A stretch of 64,000 nt of DNA from Paenibacillus durus. Its GTDB lineage: Bacteria; Bacillota; Bacilli; Paenibacillales; Paenibacillaceae. A program made the position numbers and the translations under genes. Below, one piece after another: positions 1 through 7,176 of the stretch; within the stretch, counting starts at the first letter, position 1, and the number at the start of each line of letters is the position of its first letter. Under the pieces are notes generated by a model. The model made no database searches, was not told where the DNA came from, and saw only the letters and a list, made by a program, of their open reading frames with translations. The stretch spans positions 4,898,001 to 4,962,000 of the forward strand of contig NZ_CP009288.1 in NCBI RefSeq assembly GCF_000756615.1, read 5' to 3'.

Positions 1-425
1 AAATTATCAAAGAGAACATACCAATAACGTCCTTGATTTAAATTGATTACGTTAGCCCGTTTTGATAATGTTCTTTGCTTAACTAAAACAGCAGTAATAT
101 TGTCATCATTAATTACTCCCCCAAATATAACAATCGGTATATAGGGTGCATTCAACATCGTCCATGAAAATCCATCTTTTGGATATGCATCTGCATTTCC
201 AGTAATATTCCAATTATTTATTCTATTTGAGTAGAATGCTGTACGAAATCCAGATTCATCTATTATTAAAGCTATTTTTCCATTATCAACATTTGTACTG
301 TAAAGTAAATGAGTTGATTCGGGAAATGGAACTGACTTCATTAATTGATCAATCGCATTATTAGTTAATGATAAGCACCCAGATAAAGCTGTTACTAAAA
401 GAACAAAAACTAATAAATGCTTCAA
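1..425 (-). CDS. Partial lipoprotein of a cassette module (C-terminus beyond left edge)
   Basis: An open frame begins at a TTG at 425, preceded by a good ribosome-binding site (GAAAGGAG), and runs off the left edge with no stop. The N-terminus is a lipoprotein signal: Lys, a run of Leu/Val, then LSGC, with the lipidated Cys at about residue 17. About 140 residues are visible, with no family I recognise (YPKDGFSW, GRYWYVLF). The DNA is AT-rich like the other module genes and the gene has the same orientation. The 3' end and its following repeat are outside the window. Secretion and membrane anchoring are inferred from the lipobox only. Confidence 0.7.
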   Translation of the reverse strand, partial: MKHLLVFVLLVTALSGCLSLTNNAIDQLMKSVPFPESTHLLYSTNVDNGKIALIIDESGFRTAFYSNRINNWNITGNADAYPKDGFSWTMLNAPYIPIVIFGGVINDDNITAVLVKQRTLSKRANVINLNQGRYWYVLFDN

Positions 426-459
426 GTGATCGCTCCTTTCATTTTTTTGCGCTGATTTC

Positions 460-620
460 CTATAACGTTCCCGCATTCACGAACCTGAGAGCCTTATGGG
501 CCCTAGGACCGGCCGCGACGCGGTTAGGTTCGCAGGGTTGTCGCCTGAATCTGCTCCCCTGATATCCCTCTGGCGACCAAGGGACTCGGAGAGTCCTGCT
601 GCGTGAATGCATTGTTATGT
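460..620. repeat. attC-like imperfect palindrome, copy A
   Basis: A GC-rich block of about 161 bp in AT-rich DNA. The left edge is CTATAAC followed by GTTCCC and GCATTCACG; the right edge is CGTGAATGC, ATT and GTTATGT, so the outer arms pair. Inside, TTGTCGCC (about 538-545) pairs with GGCGACCAA (572-580), and GGACTC/GAGTCC forms a small hairpin (582-596). The layout (RYYYAAC-like box, spacer, inner arm, variable middle, inner arm, GTTRRRY-like box) is that of an integron attC site. Which strand would recombine cannot be decided by eye. Confidence 0.75.
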
Positions 621-658
621 GATGTCAACGACATCTTCGAATTACTAGGAGAGCCCTT

Positions 659-1270
659 TCAATGATTACTTCTCACGGATTCCGACTTATCTATTATTCT
701 GGTCACGCATTCGGGAAAATGTATATTAAATTCACGACGCTTAGATTGAATTGTCGTGGTGTTAACATCAATAAAATCACATTCTCTAGCCAGTACTATG
801 AATTGTTTCGGCAAATTTTCTTGAAAAGTTATATATGCCGTTATACTGTGTCCATCACTTTTATGCGGCCTGTCCTTCCATGGAGTCTTAGTGCCCTGAC
901 AAGAATATTTAGTTCGAAGTCCCATTAAGTTTAATCTATTTATTATGTCTACAATTTCCTCATCAATCTCATTATTGTTACGTCGCTCTACGGTATCCTT
1001 CTTGATATTGAACTGTTCCCGGTAATTTATGTCTACACAAAATTTTGAAATAAATCGTTTATAATGATTGTCACTATAGTTACTAACGAGAAAGTGCCTA
1101 TAGAACTCATCAACAATATGGTTATTGATATCAAACAGTCTAATATTACAAGTATAGCAGCCTTCATTGTTATCAGGGTGAAAATCATAAGTATATGCAG
1201 ACAATGTAAATACAGCCCTTTTGCCTTCCTCGATTTTCCGCCTTATCTTTTTTTCCAGTATGAGCCCCAC
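659..1270 (-). CDS. Cassette protein with YSCQGT motif, function unknown
   Basis: A protein of 203 residues starting at a GTG at 1270, set 6 bases after AGGAGG. The N-terminal half is charged and carries CYTCN. The C-terminal half has the pattern 'LNLMGLRTKYSCQGT ... GHSITAYITF', which resembles small phage and bacterial proteins with a YSCEG-type Cys motif followed by a beta strand. The biochemical role of those proteins is not known to me. The gene is AT-rich, stands alone between repeats A and B with about 40-bp margins, and shares the orientation of all array genes. Whether it is expressed is unknown, since no promoter is evident beside it. Confidence 0.75.
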   Translation of the reverse strand: MGLILEKKIRRKIEEGKRAVFTLSAYTYDFHPDNNEGCYTCNIRLFDINNHIVDEFYRHFLVSNYSDNHYKRFISKFCVDINYREQFNIKKDTVERRNNNEIDEEIVDIINRLNLMGLRTKYSCQGTKTPWKDRPHKSDGHSITAYITFQENLPKQFIVLARECDFIDVNTTTIQSKRREFNIHFPECVTRIIDKSESVRSNH

Positions 1271-1316
1271 AAAATCCCTCCTATTCAGAACATTTCATGA
1301 TCTTTCCGTTGATTTC

Positions 1317-1485
1317 ACATAACGTAATTGCATTCACGACGTCACAGCGGCTTAAGGTCCGCTCAGGACCGGGTGGCGGCCACACCACTTAGCCGGTGGG
1401 ATGTGTCCGCCCGCCCCTACTTCTCCGATCCTCGGGCGGACCAAGGGACAGCTTGCTGGCCCGCTGCGTGAATGCTGTGTTATAC
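1317..1485. repeat. attC-like imperfect palindrome, copy B
   Basis: 169 bp from ACATAAC to GTTATAC. The outer arms are GCATTCACG and GCGTGAATGC. The inner helix is GTCCGCCCG paired with CGGGCGGAC just before CCAAGG; the pairing is kept although the bases differ from copies A, D and E. A left hairpin GGTCC/GGACC is also present. It separates the YSCQGT-motif gene from the broken tautomerase gene. Confidence 0.75.
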
Positions 1486-1534
1486 GACGATGATGCCACC
1501 TTGGAATACTTTCACAGTTCTCTTCATCCTTTAT

Positions 1535-1921
1535 TTATACATCGATCTTGAATCCAAGATTTATTTCACTAGCCGCCAACCCACGTATTCCCCAATTCTC
1601 CAAGGTTGGTTAAAGTAATATAATCATAATGTCATGTTTCATTATTCCTAAGGGCTTAAGCTTCTCCGTTATAGTCCTATATAAACTCCTTTTAGCTTCC
1701 ACTGACCGTCCTGAAAACATGGTTACTTCAATGATTGTAAATAATTCAGTTTTATTTGGTGGGATTTCAAAATTTGATTTTTTATGTTCATGTAAGATTT
1801 GTATACGATCATCATCGGGTATCTTAATTGACTCAACTAATGCGTCGTGAACAGCTGCCAACAAATTCATCTTATGTTCTTCAGATCTTCCTTCTCTAAT
1901 ATCAATTTTAACTCTTGGCAT
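1535..1921 (-). pseudogene. Tautomerase-family protein interrupted by an in-frame stop
   Basis: The real start is the ATG at 1921 behind GGAGAG, giving MPRVKIDI with the catalytic Pro1 of the 4-oxalocrotonate tautomerase superfamily. An upstream ATG at 2017 lies in a repeat arm and is not credible. The body (GRSEEHK, DDDRIQILHEHK, EVTMFSGRSVEAKR) is well conserved. A TAA at 1610-1612 follows HDIMIILL, yet the same frame continues for 24 more codons with the family's C-terminal ending (ENWGIRG ... LGFKIDV) and stops at 1535. A GAA-to-TAA change would explain it. Loss of the C-terminal segment probably inactivates the enzyme, which in the family normally works as an oligomer. Confidence 0.8.
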
Positions 1922-1996
1922 ACTTAATCTCTCCGATCTTAAAAAATGAAACATCTGTGGAACGTTTCTTGGCTGATTCGGGTTTGCATCATTGTC

Positions 1997-2022
1997 GTAT
2001 AACGTTCTTGTATTCACGACGC
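1997..2022. repeat. Single left arm of an attC-like repeat, copy C (truncated)
   Basis: GTATAAC, GTTCTT and GTATTCACGACGCC match the left arms of the other copies. No matching right arm (GTGAATAC ... GTTA) follows before copy D, so only one half-site remains. The arm supplies the stop codon of the truncated frame at 2014-2142. This is what a deletion between a gene body and a repeat would leave. Confidence 0.65.
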
Positions 2023-2142
2023 CTCACCACTATAGAATTTCACCGGTATGTCGTTTGAAGCTCGTGTCAAATGAGTAACATACGTAGAAAGATCTGTTCT
2101 ACTACTTATTCTTTTATTCCATTGCTCTAAAGTGTACGACAA
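2014..2142 (-). pseudogene. Truncated cassette gene (N-terminal 42 codons only)
   Basis: A short frame starts at a TTG at 2142 after AAGGGGTGG and reads LSYTLEQWNKRISSRTDL, then HLTRAS, ending inside the copy C repeat arm. The sequence has normal protein character and begins about 40 bp inside the module that starts at copy D, where the other array genes also begin. It therefore looks like the 5' end of a gene whose remainder was deleted together with most of the repeat. I do not recognise the family. It is too short to be a complete product. Confidence 0.5.
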
Positions 2143-2181
2143 AGCAATCCACCCCTTATTAAATGTTTACACAAAACTTTC

Positions 2182-2346
2182 GTCTAACGTTCTTGTATCT
2201 ACGAACCCTCACTGCCTTAAGGACCCGAAGGTTCCGACCATGACGCGGTTAGTCAGTTCAGGGTTGTCTGCTGAACCGGCTTCCTCGAACCGAACTCCTG
2301 CAGACCAAGGAGCCGCAGGCTCTGCAGAGTAGATACGGTGTTAGGC
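2182..2346. repeat. attC-like imperfect palindrome, copy D
   Basis: 165 bp from GTCTAAC to GTTAGGC; both ends match the canonical attC boxes RYYYAAC and GTTRRRY exactly. The inner arms GTATCTAC and GTAGATAC are perfect complements and differ from the GCATTCACG arms of other copies, so the pairing covaries. The central helix is TTGTCTGC with GCAGACCAA, and the side hairpin is GAGCC/GGCTC. Confidence 0.8.
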
Positions 2347-2379
2347 AAAGTGACTTCTTCTTTTGATTAATCCCACTAC

Positions 2380-2928
2380 TTAACTCACTTTATAATCTTT
2401 CTTAAGTAATGCATATATGACAGTATCAACAAACCGATTCCTCCAATAAAAATGTTCCTTCAATGTCCCTTCTTCACTTAATCCAATTTTCTCAAGCACC
2501 TTTCTTGATCCCACATTCTCTGGTTCTACAAATGCTTCAATACGGTTTAATCCAAGATTGTCAAATCCGAATTCAATTGCCTTCTGAATCACCTCAGTCA
2601 TATAACCTTGCCGCCAATATTCTGGTGTTAATTCATATCCAATTTCAGCTTTATAATGATTTTTCATCCATCCATGAAATCCACATGTTCCAATTACTCT
2701 GCTTTCCGACCGCAAAGTGATTCCCCAGCGAATGCCCTGATTTCTTTCAAACTTTTGATTCCATCTATCAATTAGTTCTTCTGCTTGCTCAATATTCGTA
2801 AAACTCTCCAAATCATAAAATTTTGTAACTTCATCCAAAGAGAAATATTGAAATATTTCTCTTGAATCGTCTTGTTTAAGCTGTCTTAGTACAAATCTAT
2901 CTGTTTCTAATATGGGGAATTGAGACAT
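2380..2928 (-). CDS. GNAT-family N-acetyltransferase (RimJ/RimL-like)
   Basis: A protein of 182 residues with ATG at 2928 behind AAAGGAG. It has the Acetyltransf_3 layout: N-terminal ETDRFVLRQL, central GTCGFHGW and EIGYEL, the acetyl-CoA loop around EYWRQGYMTEV (about residues 104-114), then NRIEAFVEPENVGSRKVLEKIG. The family acetylates ribosomal protein N-termini, antibiotics or other amines; the substrate here is unknown. It is an intact single-gene module between repeats D and E. GNAT genes are common cargo of gene cassettes. Confidence 0.85.
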   Translation of the reverse strand: MSQFPILETDRFVLRQLKQDDSREIFQYFSLDEVTKFYDLESFTNIEQAEELIDRWNQKFERNQGIRWGITLRSESRVIGTCGFHGWMKNHYKAEIGYELTPEYWRQGYMTEVIQKAIEFGFDNLGLNRIEAFVEPENVGSRKVLEKIGLSEEGTLKEHFYWRNRFVDTVIYALLKKDYKVS

Positions 2929-2960
2929 ATTTTTTCTCCTTTCATGGTTTAGGTCATTTC

Positions 2961-3120
2961 GCCTAACGTTGTTGTGTTCCTGAATCCGAAAGGCTTAAGG
3001 CGCGTTAGCGCAGGTCGTCAGACTTAGCCTCGCAGGTTTGTCTGCTGCCTTAACTTCCTCGCCTTCGCTTCTGCAGACCAAGGAGCCGTTAGGCTCCGCA
3101 GCGTGAATGCAATGTTATAC
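2961..3120. repeat. attC-like imperfect palindrome, copy E
   Basis: 160 bp from GCCTAAC (an exact RYYYAAC) to GTTATAC. The central helix is TTGTCTGC paired with GCAGACCAA, and the side hairpin is GAGCC-GTTA-GGCTC. The outer inner-arm pairing is weaker here (GTGTTCCTG against GCGTGAATGC). Internal AGACTTAGCCTCGCAG is shared with copy F. Confidence 0.75.
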
Positions 3121-3152
3121 GAAGTTCCTTACTGCCCGAATAATCCTCAAAT

Positions 3153-3590
3153 TTATTTATTCTTTCCTATATCTACTGATCCTTTTAGTTTGTTTATTGT
3201 CTTTAATATTACTTCTCGGTTATTCTTTTCCTTTATCCATTTAGGCAATCTACTAACGAGTCCTTGATTATACCATCCTAATTTCTCATGTTTATTACTT
3301 TCACGTAGTTTTGCTTGTACGTAGTTTTCTATAAATTCCAAATGTCTTAAATTATATGCCCATAGTGTATTTCCTTTACAATTTGCAACTAGCCATAGTT
3401 CATGATTATTCGAACCTTCTTCTATTCTTCCACAGTGATAACATACAAAAGTCTTCTTTTTAAAAAGATTAAATACTTTCTCTTCACTATTTGTTGTTAC
3501 AGTTGCACATTTGCTACAACTAGGGCACTGTACCAAAAAAATATCAGCAAAATCATAAAGATGTAATCTGGGATCTTTAAATCTTGGCAC
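3153..3590 (-). CDS. Small zinc-ribbon protein, function unknown
   Basis: A protein of 145 residues from a GTG at 3590 with GGAGAAGG upstream. Two Cys pairs, CPSC (about residues 22-25) and CYHC (about 50-53), form a probable zinc ribbon, followed by ELWLVANCKGNTLWAYNLRH and a basic C-terminus. Proteins of this shape are widespread, often labelled TFIIB-like zinc ribbon or hypothetical, with no proven role. It is an intact AT-rich module between repeats E and F. Nucleic-acid binding is possible but only inferred. Confidence 0.75.
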   Translation of the reverse strand: MPRFKDPRLHLYDFADIFLVQCPSCSKCATVTTNSEEKVFNLFKKKTFVCYHCGRIEEGSNNHELWLVANCKGNTLWAYNLRHLEFIENYVQAKLRESNKHEKLGWYNQGLVSRLPKWIKEKNNREVILKTINKLKGSVDIGKNK

Positions 3591-3646
3591 TATGAGAGAA
3601 CACCTTCTCCATCAAAAATTAATATTTTCAGTTTTCTAGGAATTGC

Positions 3647-3812
3647 GTATAACGTTTCCGCATTCACGAACCCGAGAGGCTTAAGAGCGTAGCGTTAGCA
3701 CCTGGTCGAAGACTTAGCCTCGCAGAGGTTGTACGGCTGGTTCGCTTTATAGCTTCTTCACTTCGGCGGGACTAAGGAGCGGTAGCGACGCAACGTGAAT
3801 ACAATGTTATAC
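3647..3812. repeat. attC-like imperfect palindrome, copy F
   Basis: 166 bp from GTATAAC to GTTATAC, with arms GCATTCACG and CGTGAATAC. It shares AGACTTAGCCTCGCAG with copy E and has the GGTTGT ... GACTAAGGAGC core. The central helix is less perfect than in copies A, B, D, E and G. Confidence 0.75.
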
Positions 3813-3853
3813 GATGTAACCTACTTCAGCGAATTGCTATACATCGATCTTTA

Positions 3854-4311
3854 TTAAATTCCATAATGAATTACATAAGTTTTAGTATCTAATGCCTTCT
3901 CAACTACTATTACTAAATCACTTATTTGGTCGATAATATCCTGCTTTTTGAATTCATTTTTCACATAAAAACCTTTTATGGAATCAACTTCCCAGCCATA
4001 ATCTCCTGTTAATATAATTCTTTCAGGTGCGTTTATAAAAAGATTTCTCCAAGATATAATGATATCTTTAAATAATTTTATGTTTTCTTCTTCTTTAATA
4101 ATTGAGTACCCATATCGATCTAATCCTTTTTCATAAGAACCATTTGGATACCACGCTTTTATCCAATTTAGTGTATCGCTTATATAATTTATTAATTCAT
4201 CATCGATCGAAGCATGAGGCGTTACTTCCAAGCCATTGAGCACTATACCGTTTTGATTCCAAGTAATATTGGGATCAACTTGTAATCCAACAAAAAATCA
4301 TGATTTGGCAC
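3854..4311 (-). pseudogene. Unknown cassette protein with N-terminal frameshift
   Basis: A 129-codon frame opens at an internal GTG at 4243 with no ribosome-binding site. The natural start is the GTG at 4311 behind AAAGGACA, reading VPNHDF. The frames join if the run of six T (minus strand, 4292-4297) had one more base, giving DFFVGLQVDPNITWNQNG before NGLEVTPH. The body contains IILTGDYGWEVD and ends KTYVIHYGI. I do not recognise the family with confidence. It may be a real frameshift, phase variation at a homopolymer or a sequencing error; the reading frame before and after looks coding. Confidence 0.65.
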
Positions 4312-4336
4312 TATAAATGTCCTTTCAGGTCATTTC

Positions 4337-4492
4337 GTCTAACGTTTCCACACTCACGAACTCGAGAGGCTTAATACGCAGCAGCGCCGGGTCGCCAGAC
4401 ACTCGCAGGGTTGTCTGCCTGACTATTCTCTTCAATTTGCCTCAAGCAGACTAAGGAACTTAAGCACTCAAGTTTATCTACGGTTTTAGAGG
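4337..4492. repeat. attC-like imperfect palindrome, copy G (right box decayed)
   Basis: Begins with an exact GTCTAAC followed by GTTTCC and ACACTCACG. The central helix TTGTCTGC / GCAGACTAA is kept. The right end reads CTACGGTTTTAGAGG, a degraded version of ACGGTGTTAGGC. The end coordinate is approximate. Confidence 0.65.
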
Positions 4493-4527
4493 ATGTATCA
4501 TGCCTTCTTTGATTTGCCAACAAAAAT

Positions 4528-5082
4528 TTATTTCTTATCAATCATTTTACCTTTGTAAACCACATAACTTCCAGCTATGTAATCATGTAATGCTCTCTTC
4601 TTCTTATTAAATAAAATCCAAAGTATATCAATAAAAACCACTATACTTCCAACAAAATCAAAGATGTTGCTCTCTTTATGTAGGCTATAAAATTCCATAA
4701 TTTCTTTCCCTTGTAATCCCGCACTGTTAAGTTGGTTTATGACTAATTGAACAGATACAATAAATGCAATTGAACTTGGTATGTAAGTTATTGTCCTTAA
4801 GAAAGCTTGCATTACGGATAATTTTTCTCCACTAATATTAGTGATTTTAGCCTTTAATATCAGTCTACCAGGAGTCCCCCCAAATCTGGTCACCATGAAT
4901 GTTAGATATAGATTAAGGGATATGTAATATATGGTTATTGGTAATATACTTCGTCCCTCTAAAGACAATTTCATAATAAATTGATAAACATAAATAATAG
5001 GAATAAACATTATAATATCAATTATGCTTATTAAGATACGTTTCCCAAATCCAACATATTGTATTTTCACTTCCTCTTCCAT
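4528..5082 (-). CDS. RDD-family integral membrane protein
   Basis: A protein of 184 residues from ATG at 5082, behind GGTGG. It has an N-terminal GFGKRILISIIDIIMF segment with the Arg and Asp of the RDD family, several hydrophobic helices, FGGTPGRLILKAKI (about residues 67-80) and the C-terminal KKKRALHDYIAGSYVV. RDD proteins sit in the membrane; transport roles have been proposed for some, none provable here. It is the last recognisable module of the array, next to the conserved chromosome. Confidence 0.8.
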   Translation of the reverse strand: MEEEVKIQYVGFGKRILISIIDIIMFIPIIYVYQFIMKLSLEGRSILPITIYYISLNLYLTFMVTRFGGTPGRLILKAKITNISGEKLSVMQAFLRTITYIPSSIAFIVSVQLVINQLNSAGLQGKEIMEFYSLHKESNIFDFVGSIVVFIDILWILFNKKKRALHDYIAGSYVVYKGKMIDKK

Positions 5083-5122
5083 GTGAGCACCACCAATATT
5101 TATTATTTCACCATTTATTCCC

Positions 5123-5150
5123 TTTAATGTTCTTGTACTCTGCGTACTAA
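5123..5150. repeat. Remnant arm of an attC-like repeat at the array boundary
   Basis: TTTAATGTTCTTGTACTC resembles the left arm of copy D (CTAACGTTCTTGTATCTAC) with a few changes. No second arm is visible before the terminator at 5201. It marks the right edge of the array about 40 bp after the start of the RDD gene, which is the spacing seen in intact modules. Confidence 0.5.
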
Positions 5151-5200
5151 TCTACATCCCATTCCATCCCCAGTATAACAGTCATTCAATATATTGGATG

Positions 5201-5241
5201 TAATAAAAAGAGACTCCAAGGCTCAATCGCCTCAAAGTCTC
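5201..5241 (-). terminator. Rho-independent terminator of the A-type carrier gene
   Basis: On the minus strand GAGACTTTGAGGC, a 6-base loop and GCCTTGGAGTCTC are followed by TTTTTATT. It follows the stop at 5282 and shields the cassette array from core transcription. Confidence 0.85.
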
Positions 5242-5281
5242 CACTGCTTTCGGAATCAAGTATTCTGCTGTTATGCCTATC

Positions 5282-5641
5282 TTAGCAAGGCTCCTCACTC
5301 GGCTTCCCTTCATCCGTCGCCGTTCTGAAGCTGTGTCCGCAGCCGCAGGTGGCGGTGGCGTTCGGGTTGTTGATGGTGAAGCCGCCGGACATGCCGGATT
5401 CCTCGAAGTCGATTTCGAGGCCGTCGAGAAGGCGCAGGTTTTCTTTTTCCATAACGACCTTGAGGCCCTTCACATCCATGTAGACGTCCTGATCGGTCTC
5501 GTTGTCGTCAAAGCCCATCGCATATGAGAAGCCGCTGCATCCCCCGGGGTTCACGCCAAGACGAAGGAACATGTTCGGGATCTCCTGCGAGTCGCGCATG
5601 GTCTTAAGCTGCTCCGCAGCCGCATCGCTGATAGAAATCAT
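5282..5641 (-). CDS. yutM: A-type iron-sulfur carrier (ErpA/HesB family)
   Basis: A protein of 119 residues. The three cysteines of the family are present: one in NPGGCSGFSY (about residue 35) and two in TATCGCGHSF (about 99 and 101). These bind and hand over Fe-S clusters to target enzymes. The length matches ErpA/SufA-type proteins, with a slightly extended C-terminus that ends in Cys. Its neighbourhood with YutJ, YuzB and YutI resembles the yut region of Bacillus. It has its own strong terminator. ErpA, IscA and YutM names are interchangeable at this level of evidence. Confidence 0.9.
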   Translation of the reverse strand: MISISDAAAEQLKTMRDSQEIPNMFLRLGVNPGGCSGFSYAMGFDDNETDQDVYMDVKGLKVVMEKENLRLLDGLEIDFEESGMSGGFTINNPNATATCGCGHSFRTATDEGKPSEEPC

Positions 5642-6022
5642 GGTTTCCAGCCTCCTTTAAATTATATGGTATCGGCCAAGCTTGGCCAAAAGTTATTGTC
5701 TATATAAAATAAAGTATACTTCACTCCCACCCGGTCTACAAGTTACAGATCAAGGGAAGGGAAGAAAACGGGGCGGTTGCTCACCTGTGAAGAGGAGTTT
5801 ATAATAGGAAAAGCAATGAGTTAAAATTCGAAATTTTGTCACGTACGGCAGAGCCCCAATCCACAAAATGAATTGCCGCCGCTTCGATATGTTGTTCCTG
5901 AAAACATCTGCGTCGTTTTTCCATATGTGAGAAACAGCGGGATGTTTTCTGTTATTAAATAACGGCTTTACGTCCATGCTGGCTAAGCCTCTTTTCTTAC
6001 AACCATACTAGGAGGAATCATA
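5642..6022. other. Divergent intergenic region between yutM and mqnE
   Basis: It carries the upstream regions of the two divergent genes. The mqnE ribosome-binding site TAGGAGGAAT precedes the ATG at 6023. A 75-codon minus-strand frame (5750-5977) has no protein-like character. I see no riboswitch or operator I can name. Confidence 0.5.
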
Positions 6023-7129
6023 ATGTCTACTCTTATTACTCCCCACACGGATGCCAGAATGGCGGATATCATTGAAAAGGTTCGCGGCGGTGAAAGATTA
6101 ACCCTGGAGGACGGCGTTTATTTATATGATAGCAGCGATCTGCTGACGATCGGCCAGCTTGCGAACGAAGTCAACCAGCGGAAAAATGGAAACAAGGTGT
6201 ATTTTATCGAAAATATGAGTCTGTACTTTACCAATGTGTGCGAATCCCGCTGCGCGTTCTGCAACTTCCGTAAAGATGAGGGCGAAGAGGGAGCCTACAC
6301 GCTCTCCGGCGAGGAAATGATCTCCTATGTGGAGCAGCATATTCACCCCGGCGTGCGCGAGTTCCACATTGTAGGCGGTCATAACGACCATGTTCCGTTT
6401 CAATACTATGTCGATTCCCTCCAGGCGCTGCACGACCGCTTCCCGGAAGTTACACTGAAGGCTTATACGGCGGCGGAGATCGATTTCTTCACCCGGATCA
6501 GCGGTCTGAGCATCCGCGAAGTGCTGGAACGGCTGCAGGCAGCCGGACTCAAGACGCTGACGGGCGGTGGAGCGGAAATTCTGTCCGATCAGTACCGCAA
6601 AAAAATGCGCGTTGACAAGGCCAACGTTGAGGAGTACCTGGAGGTTCACCGTCAGGCGCATCAGCTCGGCATGCGGACCCATACCACTATGCTGTATGGC
6701 TCCATTGAGTCCCATGAGGACCGCGTCCGGCATATGCTGCAAATCCGCGAGCTTCAGGACGAGACGAACGGCTTCATGGTGTTCATCCCGCTGTCGATGC
6801 AGCCCAAGAGCAAGAACGCAGGCATTATGCGCCGCAATTCCGCGTATGAGGATCTCAAGACGATCGCCATCAGCCGGCTGATGCTGGATAACATCGACCA
6901 TATCAAGGCTTATTTTATCAATATCGGACCGCAGCTCACTCAAGTATCGCTCAGCTTCGGCGCTTCGGATGTGCATGGGACGATTCTGAAAGAACGGATC
7001 AGCCATTCCGCGGGCGCGCTGACTCCAGAGGGAATGACACGGGAAGAATTGATTTGGCTGGTAAAGGGCGCAGGCAAAATCCCTGTTGAGCGGGACACCT
7101 TCTACAACGAGATCAAGGTATACGAATAG
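6023..7129 (+). CDS. mqnE: Aminofutalosine synthase MqnE (radical SAM)
   Basis: A protein of 368 residues with the radical SAM cluster motif CESRCAFC (CxxxCxxC, about residues 73-80) followed by NFRKDEGEEGAYTLS, and later GGHNDHVPF and TGGGAEILS. MqnE joins the chorismate-derived enolpyruvyl benzoate to S-adenosylmethionine to make aminofutalosine, an early step of the futalosine route to menaquinone. The ATG at 6023 follows AGGAGGAAT. No other mqn synthesis genes adjoin it; the UbiD-type gene at 9823 may serve the same pathway. Menaquinone made this way would supply the electron transport chain whose oxidase assembly genes (CtaA, CtaB, Sco) also lie in the window. Confidence 0.92.
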   Translation: MSTLITPHTDARMADIIEKVRGGERLTLEDGVYLYDSSDLLTIGQLANEVNQRKNGNKVYFIENMSLYFTNVCESRCAFCNFRKDEGEEGAYTLSGEEMISYVEQHIHPGVREFHIVGGHNDHVPFQYYVDSLQALHDRFPEVTLKAYTAAEIDFFTRISGLSIREVLERLQAAGLKTLTGGGAEILSDQYRKKMRVDKANVEEYLEVHRQAHQLGMRTHTTMLYGSIESHEDRVRHMLQIRELQDETNGFMVFIPLSMQPKSKNAGIMRRNSAYEDLKTIAISRLMLDNIDHIKAYFINIGPQLTQVSLSFGASDVHGTILKERISHSAGALTPEGMTREELIWLVKGAGKIPVERDTFYNEIKVYE

Positions 7130-7176
7130 CGATTGCACCTCACATACTCCTTCTTTTGAAAGGCAGGGCTGGCTAT

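Noticed and set aside
1922..2017. Upstream ATG extending the tautomerase by 32 residues
   Set aside because: It lies in a repeat arm, lacks a ribosome-binding site, and would hide the catalytic Pro1 of the family.
460..4492. CRISPR array, because of regularly spaced repeats
   Set aside because: Repeats are about 160 bp, imperfect and palindromic, and the spacers are full genes of 0.5-0.9 kb.
5750..5977. 75-codon minus-strand frame between yutM and mqnE
   Set aside because: No protein-like composition or conserved pattern; it lies in the upstream region of mqnE.
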